From: JBHENC01 sp051000345
Lineage (GTDB): Bacteria; Acidobacteriota; Blastocatellia; Pyrinomonadales; Pyrinomonadaceae
DNA: 64,000 nt
Reading direction: 5' to 3'
Assembly: GCA_051000345.1 (NCBI GenBank)
Contig: JBPCOJ010000004.1
Coordinates: 9,212-73,211 of the forward strand
A model generated the notes under the pieces. That model was not told the DNA's origin, did no database searches, and saw only the letters and a program-made list of their open reading frames with translations. Positions 26,317-37,400 of the stretch are shown here, piece after piece (the stretch's first letter is position 1; each line of letters opens with the position of its first letter). The position numbers were made by a program, and so were the translations under genes.

Positions 26317-28206
26317 TTAAATCATTTTCAAACGGCATTGCAGCGCGAGATTGGCGGCGGTCGTGTCGTCCAGCGCGATGCCGCGACAAATGAAAAGGTC
26401 GTCGGCAGACAATTTGAGCGGGCGCAGAAGTTCCAAGTCGATTGTGCTTTCGAGCGTCACGTAAAATGTTTGATTCTTTTCGGCGTCATGCACGCGCCAC
26501 ACGCCCGCGACTTCCGGCACGCTTTCGAGACGCGCATTGAGTCCGTAGCCTTCGCGCAGCGCCACTTCATAAATCACGCTTTGCGAATCGAAGCCGGGCA
26601 ACAGCGCATCGTTCATCAATTCGAGTTGTGCGAGATAGGCTTGCGAGTCGCCTTCGGGCGTTTGTTGCCACTGGCGGAAATTCGACTCGCCGTATTTCCA
26701 TACTTTGAAACCCAAGTCTTCGGGCGTTTCGCGTGAGGTTAACTCGAGCTTGCCGTTTTGCGCTTCCGTCATGCGCGCGATGACGCGGCGAATGCGCTCC
26801 TTTCCGATTTCGGCGATGGTCGGAAATTGCGCGTTGCCCGTCGGTTCGGGCAGTTGCACTAACACGAAACGACGATTGCCGCCGTCTTCGCGGTTGAGTT
26901 CTAAAACCGCTTGCGCTGTTGTGCCGGAGCCGGAGAAAAAGTCGAGAATGATGTCGTCCTCTTTTGGAGAAGTCGCCAACCGCAGCATTCTTTTAAGCAA
27001 TCTCGTTGGTTTTGGCGTGTCGAATACCAAAGAATCATCATAGAATAAATCTCTCAACTGCTTCTTTGCTTCATCGTTGTGTCCCGAATCTTTGTGTTGC
27101 CACCATGTACCGGAGATGATGCCGCCCACATCTGTGAGAAAACGTTTATAGGCAGGTACTTTGTTATCTTGATTAATTCCCCACCAAACGCGATTTTCCG
27201 CGACATTTTGTTCGTGCCGTTGTTTGCTATATCTCCAGACAGCCATTCGACTAGGCCATATTTCTTCGCCAGTTTTAGGCTGAATGATTGGGTAATAGAG
27301 ATTGGGACGTTCTTCAGCGTTTTTATTGCAGACGTAGTTATCAGTTCTCCATAAACCGCGCGTGTCATCATCGAGGTTTTTGTAAAGTTTGTTTTGCTCT
27401 TCGGTTCTTTCTGTCTTCTTCAGAAAAGCGACATTCTTTCCAGAATCACTTAGTTGTCGTTGTTTTCCAAACACCATTATGTAATCGTGCATATAAGAAA
27501 AATCGAGCGTGTCATTCGACGGCGCATACTTTTTCTCCCAGACAACATTCGCCACAAAATTCTCTTCGCCGAACACTTCATTCATCAACAAACGCAAATG
27601 ATGAACTTCGTTATCGTCAATCGAAACGAAGATCACGCCGTCGTCCTTCAATAATTGGCGCGCGAGGAACAGGCGCGGATACATCATCGAAAGCCAGCGC
27701 GAATGAATGTGGCCGTTCGCGTCGGGCTTCGAGGTTTGCAAATCGCCGTTGGCGTCTCTCTGCCCAATTTGCGCCTGATAGTTTTTCAACGAATCGGCGA
27801 AATTGTCCGGGTAAATAAAATCGTTGCCGGTGTTGTAGGGCGGGTCTATGTAAATCATCTTGACGCGATTGAACAGCGGTTTATAAAGCAACTTCAACGC
27901 TTCGAGATTGTCCGCTTCGATGAACAGATTCTGCGTTTCGTCCCAGCCGACGGATTCAACGGGAGCAGGCCGCAAAGTGGCGCGCGAAGGCGTTTGCAAG
28001 AGTTGCAAGGCGTCGCGTTTCCCCGCCCACGAAAAAAGATAACGCTCCGAGCGCTCGTCGGATAAATCGCCCAGCGCGGCGCGCAGCTTGTCGAAGTCTA
28101 TGCCGCTTTCGCTCCACGCTTCGGGGAAAATCTTGCGCAGTTGTTCACGGCGTTCCTCCGCTAAATCGGGCGTGGACGCATCAATTTTTTCAATTTTTCG
28201 GTGCAT
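26317..28206 (-). CDS. mod: Type III DNA methyltransferase, Mod subunit
   Basis: A 629-residue beta-class adenine methyltransferase that recognises and methylates the site for the type III system. Seen: motif IV DPPYN at residues 121-125, then the target-recognition region, and motif I FFSGSGTTAQ near residue 420, in the beta-class order. An N-terminal helix region of about 60 residues precedes it. The middle (bases about 27000-27600, the target-recognition part) is noticeably more AT-rich than the ends, consistent with exchange of the recognition domain. First gene of the mod-res pair; res is downstream beyond repeat B. Confidence 0.93.
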   Translation of the reverse strand: MHRKIEKIDASTPDLAEERREQLRKIFPEAWSESGIDFDKLRAALGDLSDERSERYLFSWAGKRDALQLLQTPSRATLRPAPVESVGWDETQNLFIEADNLEALKLLYKPLFNRVKMIYIDPPYNTGNDFIYPDNFADSLKNYQAQIGQRDANGDLQTSKPDANGHIHSRWLSMMYPRLFLARQLLKDDGVIFVSIDDNEVHHLRLLMNEVFGEENFVANVVWEKKYAPSNDTLDFSYMHDYIMVFGKQRQLSDSGKNVAFLKKTERTEEQNKLYKNLDDDTRGLWRTDNYVCNKNAEERPNLYYPIIQPKTGEEIWPSRMAVWRYSKQRHEQNVAENRVWWGINQDNKVPAYKRFLTDVGGIISGTWWQHKDSGHNDEAKKQLRDLFYDDSLVFDTPKPTRLLKRMLRLATSPKEDDIILDFFSGSGTTAQAVLELNREDGGNRRFVLVQLPEPTGNAQFPTIAEIGKERIRRVIARMTEAQNGKLELTSRETPEDLGFKVWKYGESNFRQWQQTPEGDSQAYLAQLELMNDALLPGFDSQSVIYEVALREGYGLNARLESVPEVAGVWRVHDAEKNQTFYVTLESTIDLELLRPLKLSADDLFICRGIALDDTTAANLALQCRLKMI

Positions 28207-28382
28207 TGGATTTGAGGCTTTCCAGATGTTTCCCGCGCCGCGCCTGCGTCGTCAATTTATAACTCGCGCGTGGCGGCATAATCGAACGCATTGTCTTAAA
28301 CAGCATCTTTCAACAAGGGCTTCAACTCGATTGCGTTCAATCTATCGTACACGATCAAGCGCCCAAAGAAAATTTCAGGTTG

Positions 28383-28388
28383 TATAAT
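28383..28388 (+). promoter_or_regulatory. -10 box upstream of the PfkB kinase
   Basis: Perfect TATAAT in TTGTATAATACAATG. Because the box lies before the first in-frame ATGs, translation must start at 28392 or 28428 rather than at the earlier TTG. The -35 region is not clear. Confidence 0.45.
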
Positions 28389-28427
28389 ACAATGCTTTAT
28401 GTTGCAAAAGCCGCTAAAGTCCGAATC

Positions 28428-29360
28428 ATGTCAAAGCACTTTCAAAGCTCTAATGATTCACCACACACAATCGTCGGCCTTGGCGAATTGCTGTGGGACG
28501 TATTGCCCGCAGGCAAACAATTGGGCGGCGCGCCGACCAACTTCGCTTACGTTGCGCGGCTACTCGGAAACCAAGCCTTCGTCGCCAGCCGCATCGGGGA
28601 TGATGAACACGGACACGAGGCTCTCAATCGTTTAGAGCAACTCGGTTTGTCCACGCTTTACGTTCAGCGTGATGAAAAGTATTCGACGGGAATTGTCCGC
28701 GTAGAGATAGACGCGCAGGGTGAAGCAAGCTACACCAACTCTCAAGATGATGCGTGGGATCATCTGGAATATACGCCGCAGTGGAAGGAATTGGCGATGC
28801 GCGCCGACGCCGTGTGCTTCGGTACGCTGGCGCAACGCTCGACGGAATCGCGCTTGACCATTCAAAAATTTCTTCAAGCGATGCGACCCGACGCGCTCAG
28901 AATCTTCGATGTCAATCTGCGTCATTCCTTTGTCACGGCGGAGATGCTTTCCCAATCGCTCGAAGCGGCGAACGTCGTCAAACTCAACAGCGATGAACTG
29001 CCGCGCGTCTCCGCGATGCTCGAACTCGGCGGGCGAGGGTCTTACGCTTTTGCCAATCGCTTGCTGCAAGTATTCGATCTGGATTTAGTCGCTATCACGC
29101 GCGGCGCAGACGGCAGTTTGCTCGTCGCCGCCGAAGACATGGTCGAGCATCCCGGCTTTCGCGTCCCCGTCGCCGACACCATCGGCGCGGGCGACGCCTT
29201 TGCCGCCGCGCTCGCGCATAATTATTTGCAAGGCGCATCGCTCGAACAAATCAGCGAATCGGCCAATCGCACAGGCGCATGGATCGCCACGCAAACCGGC
29301 GCGACACCATTCATCGTTTCAAGTGAATTCGAGAGCGCGATAATGAGGACACTAGAATAG
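28428..29360 (+). CDS. PfkB-family carbohydrate kinase (fructokinase-like)
   Basis: A ribokinase-fold sugar kinase of about 310 residues. Seen: ELLWDVLPAG near the start, the first PfkB signature area GGAPTNFAYVARLLG (substrate-binding Gly-Gly), and the ATP/catalytic motif DTIGAGDAFAAAL with the catalytic Asp near residue 250. The sequence LGELLWD and GGAPTN resemble fructokinases, but sugar specificity is inferred. The ATG at 28428 begins the conserved part; earlier in-frame starts lie at or before a -10 box. Cytoplasmic and monocistronic, followed by repeat copy C. Confidence 0.88.
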   Translation: MSKHFQSSNDSPHTIVGLGELLWDVLPAGKQLGGAPTNFAYVARLLGNQAFVASRIGDDEHGHEALNRLEQLGLSTLYVQRDEKYSTGIVRVEIDAQGEASYTNSQDDAWDHLEYTPQWKELAMRADAVCFGTLAQRSTESRLTIQKFLQAMRPDALRIFDVNLRHSFVTAEMLSQSLEAANVVKLNSDELPRVSAMLELGGRGSYAFANRLLQVFDLDLVAITRGADGSLLVAAEDMVEHPGFRVPVADTIGAGDAFAAALAHNYLQGASLEQISESANRTGAWIATQTGATPFIVSSEFESAIMRTLE

Positions 29361-29364
29361 ATTT

Positions 29365-29569
29365 TATAAGTTGCCACTAGCTTCAGCTAGTGGAGAACAT
29401 TGCAATCTTTGACAGGGCTTTAGCCCAATAAAAGAAAATAATATTACCCGATTGGCTTTAGCCTAATTTAGCTAAAGCTGTAAGGATGATTGATTTTTTT
29501 ATTTTTTGTTTGGCTAAAGCCGCTTGCTTGTTATTAAACTTCACCACTAGCTGAAGCTAGTGGCAATTG
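29365..29569. repeat. Nested-hairpin repeat, copy C
   Basis: Starts with GCCACTAGCTTCAGCTAGTGG and ends with CCACTAGCTGAAGCTAGTGG then CAATTG. Inside are GGGCTTTAGCCC, TTGGCTTTAGCC / GGCTAAAGCC segments and a T-rich centre. It begins five bases after the kinase stop and ends before the amidohydrolase start. Confidence 0.8.
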
Positions 29570-29616
29570 AAAAGCCAATGTCTTATGTCAACAGAGCCTA
29601 CGGAGATACTCACACC

Positions 29617-31050
29617 ATGAAACAAACAATCAGCGCGTTCTTCATTTTACTGTTACTCAATATTGCTGCGGCGGCGCAAACTTCTACGACGCTCTCGCCC
29701 GAAGTGCGCGAATACCTAAGCGTCGATGCGCCCGTCGTCGCGCTCACGCATGTTCGCGTGATTGACGGCACGGGCGCGCCTGCGAAAACAAATCAAACGA
29801 TCATCATTGCAAACGGCAAAATTCAAACGCTCGGCGACGCGGGCAGCGCCGCCGTGCCAACCGGAGCGAAGATTCTCGATCTGCCGAATGAAACAGTGAT
29901 GCCCGGTTTCGTGATGCTGCATGAACACATGTTTTATCCGGCGGGCAAGCTCGTCCTTTTTAACGAACTCGGTTGGAGCTTTCCGAAGCTTTATCTGGCG
30001 GGCGGCGTGACATCCTTACGCACGGCGGGCAGCGTCGAACCCTACACCGATATTAATTTGAAGAAGCTGATCGACACAGGCAAAATTCCCGGCCCGAAGA
30101 TGGACGTGACCGGCCCCTACCTAGACGGCGCGGGAAGTTTTGCCACACAGTTTCACGTTTTGACGGGCGCAGACGACGCGCGCCGCATGGTCGAATACTG
30201 GTCGGATCAAGGCGCGACTTCCTTCAAAGCTTACATGTACATCACGCGCGCCGAACTCGCCGAAGCAGCACGCACCGCGCACGCACGCGGACACAAAATC
30301 ACAGGCCATCTCTGCGCCGTAGGGTTCCGCGAAGCCGCCGCGCTCGGCATAGACAATCTAGAGCACGGCATCATCGTTGACACCGAATTTCTGCCCGGCA
30401 AGAAACCCGATGTATGCCCGGCGCAATCCGACACCATTCTCAACTTAACGAAGCTCGACATCGAAAGCGCGCCCGTGCGAGAAATGATTCGTGACCTCGT
30501 CGCGCGCCGTGTCGCCGTCACTTCGACGCTCTCCGTCTTCGAGGCATTTATCCCGAACCGCCCGCCGCTTCAGCAAAGAGTTTTAGACGCAATGACAAGC
30601 GACGCGCGTATTCAATATCTGACAACGCGCGCGCGCAATGGCGAAAGAAAAGATTCGCCCTACGCCGTCGCGCTTGCCAAAGAGATGCAGTTCGAGCGCG
30701 CCTTCGTGAAAGCGGGCGGCTTGCTTCTGGCTGGCACAGACCCGACCGGCAACGGCGCAGTCCTCGCGGGCTTCGGCAGCCAGCGCGAAGTCGAACTCCT
30801 CGTCGAAGCGGGCTTCACAACACTCGAAGCGATACGCATCGCCTCTCTCAACGGAGCGCAATACTTAAACGCCGCAGATCGCATCGGCACAATCGCCGCT
30901 GGCAAGCAAGCTGATTTAATTGTCGTCAAAGGCGACCCGTCAACGAACATCAACGACATCGAAAAGATCGAAATCGTTTTCAAGGACGGCGTCGGCTACA
31001 ACTCCGCGAAGCTGATCGAATCCGTCAGAGGCTCCGTCGGTTGGCGATAA
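29617..31050 (+). CDS. Secreted amidohydrolase family protein
   Basis: A 477-residue metal-dependent amidohydrolase related to imidazolonepropionase-like and prolidase-like members. The ATG at 29617 starts a signal peptide (MKQTISAFFILLLLN, cleaved near AAAQ); GGAG at 29602-29605 is the ribosome site. Motifs: ALTHVRVIDGTGAP, MPGFVMLHEHMF (first metal box as HEH), GHLCAVGF and NLEHG (metal His), and AGTDPTGNG (metal Asp). A lysine in SFKAYMY may be the carbamylated ligand. The substrate is unknown. Upstream is repeat C. Confidence 0.88.
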   Translation: MKQTISAFFILLLLNIAAAAQTSTTLSPEVREYLSVDAPVVALTHVRVIDGTGAPAKTNQTIIIANGKIQTLGDAGSAAVPTGAKILDLPNETVMPGFVMLHEHMFYPAGKLVLFNELGWSFPKLYLAGGVTSLRTAGSVEPYTDINLKKLIDTGKIPGPKMDVTGPYLDGAGSFATQFHVLTGADDARRMVEYWSDQGATSFKAYMYITRAELAEAARTAHARGHKITGHLCAVGFREAAALGIDNLEHGIIVDTEFLPGKKPDVCPAQSDTILNLTKLDIESAPVREMIRDLVARRVAVTSTLSVFEAFIPNRPPLQQRVLDAMTSDARIQYLTTRARNGERKDSPYAVALAKEMQFERAFVKAGGLLLAGTDPTGNGAVLAGFGSQREVELLVEAGFTTLEAIRIASLNGAQYLNAADRIGTIAAGKQADLIVVKGDPSTNINDIEKIEIVFKDGVGYNSAKLIESVRGSVGWR

Positions 31051-31228
31051 CCGGGTGCTTCGTTCTGACAACCCGCTGATGTGCGAAATTTGTCTGTAAC
31101 TCGATCTGACAGGCGTCGGGAAAATACTGCGCCTGAAAACTATCTTGCTTACGAAAACCATTGTCATTAATAAAGAGATTGCACCGGTATAACTATTGAC
31201 CGTCTCCTTTGCTTAAGGAGAAGGTTAT

Positions 31229-31338
31229 ATGAAAAGGCTTGTACGTCTGAAAGCATTATTACTGCGGCTGCTCTGATGCTGGCATCGTTCGTTCTCGTTC
31301 CGGCAATCCCACAGCAGAGTTCTATTCAACCGAGCTAA
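31229..31338 (+). pseudogene. Frameshifted remnant of a small secreted protein
   Basis: An excellent ribosome site AAGGAGAAGG (31216-31224) precedes ATG at 31229, but that frame stops after 15 codons (MKRLVRLKALLLRLL). A frame shifted by one position reads a typical signal-peptide core, AALMLASFVLVPA, and ends at 31338. The rest of the 31051-31495 gap shows no other gene. A single indel in a once-secreted small protein explains this; a genuine 15-residue leader peptide is the alternative. Confidence 0.4.
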
Positions 31339-31495
31339 TAATTAAGCGCCGTTTTTCGTTCAAAGATGAATGGATACTCCGGCAGCGATGCAAGAAACCT
31401 TCTTTTCGCCGTTCGTTAAAGGCAGCAAAAACTTTCGTACCTTCGCGGCTGCATTCATTCGTTTCACTGACCTTGAGCGTTGGAGAAAACAGATT

Positions 31496-34400
31496 ATGAC
31501 TCGCTGCAAACAACTGCTCTGCCTGATGCTGGCGCTATCCATTTTTCCATTTCCGCCGCTGCGCGCGCTCACAAGTGCCGCGCCGCAGGCCGGTAAAAAC
31601 AGCAGCATCGAGGCGAACGCCGCCGACAATGCCAACGATGAAACAAACGACGAAGAGACGGGGCTAAAATTCCGTTTGAGCGAAGGCGCGGAGCAAGCGC
31701 CGCCGACACAGGAGGTGCGCGCACGTATCGCGCAAGCGTCACCACTCTCCGACGCCGAAACGCAAAACGTGCTGCGACGATTGCCGCCGATTAAAACCGA
31801 AGCGAGCGACGAACAAAACTTTGCCATGCGCGAGCGCTCGCTTCCGCCGCCGCGCACGGGCAAAACCATCAACGCTTCATTTCCACCGCCGGATTCATCA
31901 TCGCCCGATCAATCTTCTTCTGCGACGCTTAACAACCCGACGGCGCGCTCCCTCGAAGTGACGCGCCATGCGCCGGAAGGCGAAGTGCCGGTAGCGCCGC
32001 AGTTGAGCGTGACTTTTTCGCAGCCGATGGTTGCCGTCGCTTCGCAAGAGGATGCGGTTGCGGAGAATCTCCCTGTCCAAATCACGCCGCAACCGCAAGG
32101 AAAATGGCGATGGGTCGGAACTAAAACGCTGCTCTTTGAACCCGATGGGCGCTTTCCGATGGCAACCGAATATCATGTGACGATTCCGGCTGGCACAAAG
32201 TCCGCGCTTGGCGGCACGCTCGCAAACGCTGTCGAGTGGGATTTCAAAACGCCGCCGCTCAACATCGAAACAAGTTATCCGGCAGAGGGGTCTAACCGGC
32301 GCGATGCGTTGATGTTCATAGAGTTCGATCAACGCATCGATCCGGCGGCGGTGCTCGGCTACATAAGCGTTGCGGCGGGCAAGGAAATTTTAGCGACGCG
32401 GCTCGCCGCCGCAGCGGAAATCGAAGCCGATGCAAGCGTCAGCGAGCTTGCCAAAGCCGCCGTCAAAGACCGCTGGCTCGCCTTTCGCGCAGTTGACAAA
32501 GCGAATAATGACACGCGGCTCGCCTTGCCCGCCGACGCAAGAGTTTTCGTCACACTCAAGCCCGGCGCGCCGTCTGCCGAAGGAACGCGCACAACCGACA
32601 AAGCGCAAGTTTTTTCGTTTCGCACCTACGGCGCGCTTCGCGTTGTCGAGCACAAATGTGGCTACAACATCAACGAGTGTTCGCCGTTCGATTCGTGGAG
32701 AATTACTTTCAGCAACCGTCTCGACACAGCAGTTTTTCAATCTTCGAGCGTTCGCATCGAGCCGCAGATTTCAGGGCTGAAAATAAACGTGTACGGCGAT
32801 TCGCTGCGCATCGAAGGCGTCAAGAAAGCGCGCACGGCTTACAAAGTCACGCTCGACAAAGCAATCGCAGACGCGTTCGGTCAAACGCTTGGCGTAGATC
32901 AAACGCTTACCTTCAACGTCGGCGCAGCCACGCCCGCGCTCGCACTCTCCGGCGAAGGCTTCGTCGTGCTCAATCCCGCCAACAGCCCGCCGAAGGTTTC
33001 CATTTACAGCGTCAACTACACGCAGCTTAAAGTCAGTCTTTACAGTGTGACACCCGAAGATTGGGATAAGTATGTTCGTTACATGAACTACGTTTACGAC
33101 TACAACCGAACGAACAAAAAGATTCCGGCGAAAGGCGACCAAATCAACCCGCCCGGACGCCTCGTGTACTCTAAGCCGCTTGAAATAAAAACGAAGCCGG
33201 ACGAACTGACCGAAACGATCATCGATCTCGATCCGGCGCTGCGTAATCATCTAGGGCAAGCGCTCGTCATCGTCGAACCCATCACGCCATTCAATAACCG
33301 CGAGCGTTCCGTTCTCGCATCGTGGATACAAGCGACGAACATCGGCCTAGACGCTTTCGTTGACCACACAAACTTAATCGGCTGGACGACTTCGCTTAGG
33401 GATGGCGCGCCGCTTTCCGGCGTCGAACTATCCTTGTTGCCTTTTGGCGATAAAGCGGCGAGCGGCGCAGACGGCCTCGCCAGCCTGCCTTTGAATGCAG
33501 CAACGAAGGATGAAAGTTTGAATGTGCTGGTCGCTCGCAAAGGCGATGATCTTGCCATCCTGCCCGAACATTTCGACTGGTACAGCACATCGGGCGGCTG
33601 GCACAAAACGCCTGTTAAGGACGCGCTCGGCTGGTATGTCTTCGATGACCGCAAGCTGTATCGTCCCGGAGAAGAAGTTCACATCAAAGGTTGGATCAGG
33701 CGCATCACGGGCGGCACGCGCGGCGATGTCGAAACACTCAATCGCGCAGCAACCGGCGTCGCTTACACTCTGAAGGATGCGCAGGATAATGAAATTACGA
33801 AAGGCACGCTGCGGCTAAACGCGCTCGGCGGCTTCGATGCGTCTTTCAAGTTGCCCGGCACGATGAACTTGGGAACGGCGCGGCTTGAATTAGAAGCACA
33901 GGGCGGCGACAAGAACATTGAAGATCGGGAGCATACGCATAATTTTCAGGTACAGGAATTTCGCCGTCCCGAATTTGAAGTGGCGGCGGAAACAAGCGAA
34001 GGCACGCACATCGTCGGCAGCCACGCGGATGTGAACGTCAGCGCGAAGTATTACGCGGGCGGCGGATTGCCCGACACGGAAGTCAAGTGGGAAGTCACCT
34101 CTGCGCCCGCTAATTTCACGCCGCCGAATGGCAGCGATTTTACTTTCGGCACATGGCGGGCGTGGTGGCGCGATTCGGATTCCTCTTCAGATGAAACCAA
34201 CACGGAAGAATTCACAGGCCGCACGGATGCTTCCGGCAAACATCATTTGCGCATTGATTTCGATAAGGTTAATCCGCCGCGCGCAACCAGCGTTGCAGCT
34301 GAAGCGAGCGTGCAGGATGTCAATCGCCAAACCTTGAACGCAACGACGACGATGCTCGTTCATCCGGCTGATTTGTACGTCGGCTTGCGAAGCCAGCGCA

Positions 34401-37400
34401 CGTTTGTGCAGCAAGGCGAACCGCTCGATGTCGAAGCGATTGTGACAGACCTCGACGGTAAAGCGGTGGCGAATCGTTCAATCAGGATGCGTGCCGTGCT
34501 GCTCGATTGGGTTTACGAAAAAGGCGAATACAAACAAAAGGAAACGAATCCACAGGAGTGTACCGTCGTGTCTGCGACAGATGTTGTCAAATGCGTTTTC
34601 AATCCGAAGGAAGGCGGCGCGTATCGCGTCACGGCGAGCATCATGGATGAACGTGAGCGGCGCAACGAAAGCGAATTAACGCTATGGGTCGCAGGCGGCA
34701 AGCGGCAGCAATCGCAGCGCGATGTAAAGCAGGAAACAATCGAGTTGATTCCAGACCGCAAGGAATACAAAGCCGGGGATGTGGCGGAACTATTAGTGCA
34801 AGCGCCGTTTTATCCGGCGGAAGGCGTTCTGACTTTGCGTCGCAGCGGCATCGTCAAAACAATTCCTTTTCGCATGGACGCCGCATCCTTCACACTAAAA
34901 ATTCCCATCGAAGACGCTTACACGCCGAACGTACACGCGCAAGTCGATCTCGTCGGAGCCGCCACGCGCACGGACGACGAAGGCAAGTTAAAAACAGACT
35001 TGCCGAAGCGTCCTGCCTTTGCTTCCGGCGAACTGAATCTCGCCATTCCGCCGCTCGCGCGCAAGCTCAACGTGCAAGCCACACCGCGCGACAAAACACT
35101 CGAACCCGGCGCGCAAACGATTGTCGATGTCACGGTGCGAGACGCAAAAGGTCAACCCGTCAAAAACAGCGAAGCCGCCGTCATCGTCGTTGACGAATCC
35201 GTGCTCGCGCTCACGAACTATAAACTCGACGACCCGCTCTCAATCTTTTATGCAGAACGCGATGCAGCGACAAGCGACTATCACTTGCGCGAGAAAGTGT
35301 TGCTGGCAAACCCTGAAGATTTAATGAACGCTACATTTGGTAAAGGTGGCGCAGGCGGCGGAATGTTTGCGACAAGGCAAGTTTCAGAATTGCCGCTCAA
35401 TAGCCGTACTGCAAGTGATTACGAGATGTTGTCAAAAAGCGGCGCAACCGAAACCGTTACCGTCTCAGCAAGCGAGCCGGAATATAATGGAATACCGTTG
35501 CGGAAAAACTTTAATGCGCTTGCCGTCTTCGCTGCTTCCGTGCCGACAAACGCGGACGGGCGCGCGCAGGTTTCTGTAAAACTTCCCGATAACTTAACGC
35601 GCTATCGAGTAATGGCAGTGGCAGTCGCGGGCGGCAAGCAATTCGGTTCGGGTGAATCGGCGATCACGGCGCGCAAGCCTTTGATGGTGCGCCCGTCTGC
35701 GCCGCGCTTTCTTAACTTCGGCGACCACTTTGAATTGCCCGTCGTCGTGCAGAATCAAACCGATGCGCCCGTGCAAGTCAACGTCGCCGTGCGCGCTGGC
35801 AATGCCCTATTAACGAACGGCGCGGGACGAAGCGTCACCGTTCCCGCCAATGACCGCGTCGAAGTGCGCTTTCCCGTCGCGGCACAGCGCGCGGGTACGG
35901 CGCGTTTCCAGATTGCCGCCGCTTCGGGGCGCTTCAGCGACGCCGCCGAAATCAAGTTGCCCGTCTGGACGCCCGCGACCACCGAAGCCTTCGCCACCTA
36001 CGGCGAGCTAGACGAAGGAGCAATCACGCAACCCTTCAAACTTCCCAACGGCGTCGTCAAAGAATTCGGCGGCCTAGACATTGAAACTTCTTCCACGCAG
36101 TTACAGGAACTCACGGACGCGCTCATTTATTTGCAGAATTATCCATACGAATGCGCCGAACAAATTTCTTCGCGCGTGATGAGCGTCGCCGCCCTGCGCG
36201 ATGTGCTCACGGCCTTCAAAGCGAAGGATTTGCCCGCGCCCGAAGCGATGAAGGCGGCAGTCGCGCGCGACCTCAAAAACTTGCAGGGATTACAGAACGA
36301 AGACGGCGGCTTTGCCTTCTGGCGGCGCGGCGATGAATCATGGCCTTACATCAGCATACACGTCGCGCACGCACTCCAACGCGCCAAGGAAAAGGGCTTC
36401 GACGTTCCTGCCGACATGCTCACTGAATCAAAGAAATACTTGCGTGAAATAGAGCAACGCATTCCGTCGATTTACAGCGCGGAAGCACGCCGCGCCCTCA
36501 TCGCTTACGCGCTCTACGTGCGCAATCGTTTCGGCGACAAGGACGCCGCGAGATCGCGCAAGTTAATCACGGAAGCGGGCGGCCTCGATCATCTCTCGCT
36601 CGAAAGCGTCGGCTGGCTGTTGCCCGTGTTGTCGAACGACGCGAACTCGCAAACGGAAGTCGCAAACATTCGCAGGCATCTCGATAACCGCGCGACAGAG
36701 GAAGCGGCGACGGCGCACTTCGCCAGTTCATATTCCGACAGCGATTATCTTTTGCTCAACTCCGACAGGCGCGCCGACGGAGTGATTCTCGAAGCCTTGA
36801 TCGGCGACCAACCACAGAGCGAGTTGATTCCGAAGATCGTGCGCGGCCTTCTCGCGCATCGCACACGCGGGCGCTGGGAAAACACGCAGGAGAACGCCTT
36901 CGTGCTGCTCGCGCTCGACAGATATTTTGCGACTTATGAAAAGGCGACGCCAAATATGATCGCGCGCGCATGGCTCGGCGAACGCTTCGCCGGAGAGCAA
37001 CGTTACAAAGGCCGCACAACGGAGCGGCAGCAAATCAATGTGCCGATGCGCTATCTCGCTGAACATGCCGCGCCGCAGCAGAATCTTGTGTTGAGCAAGG
37101 AAGGCGCTGGCAGGCTCTACTATCGAATCGGGATGCAGTATGCGCCCGCGAGTCTGAAACTAGACGCGGCGGATTACGGCTTTGCCGTCGAGCGTGTTTA
37201 CGAAGCGCTGGATAACCCGACGGACGTGCGCCGCGATGCCGACGGCGTGTGGAACATCAAAGCGGGAGCGCGCGTGCGTGTGCGTTTGACGCTTGTTGCT
37301 CCGACGCGCCGTTATCATGTCGCGCTCGTCGATCCGCTGCCCGCCGGACTCGAAGCCTCGAATCCTGCGCTCGCAACGACGGGCAGCATTCCGCAAGATA

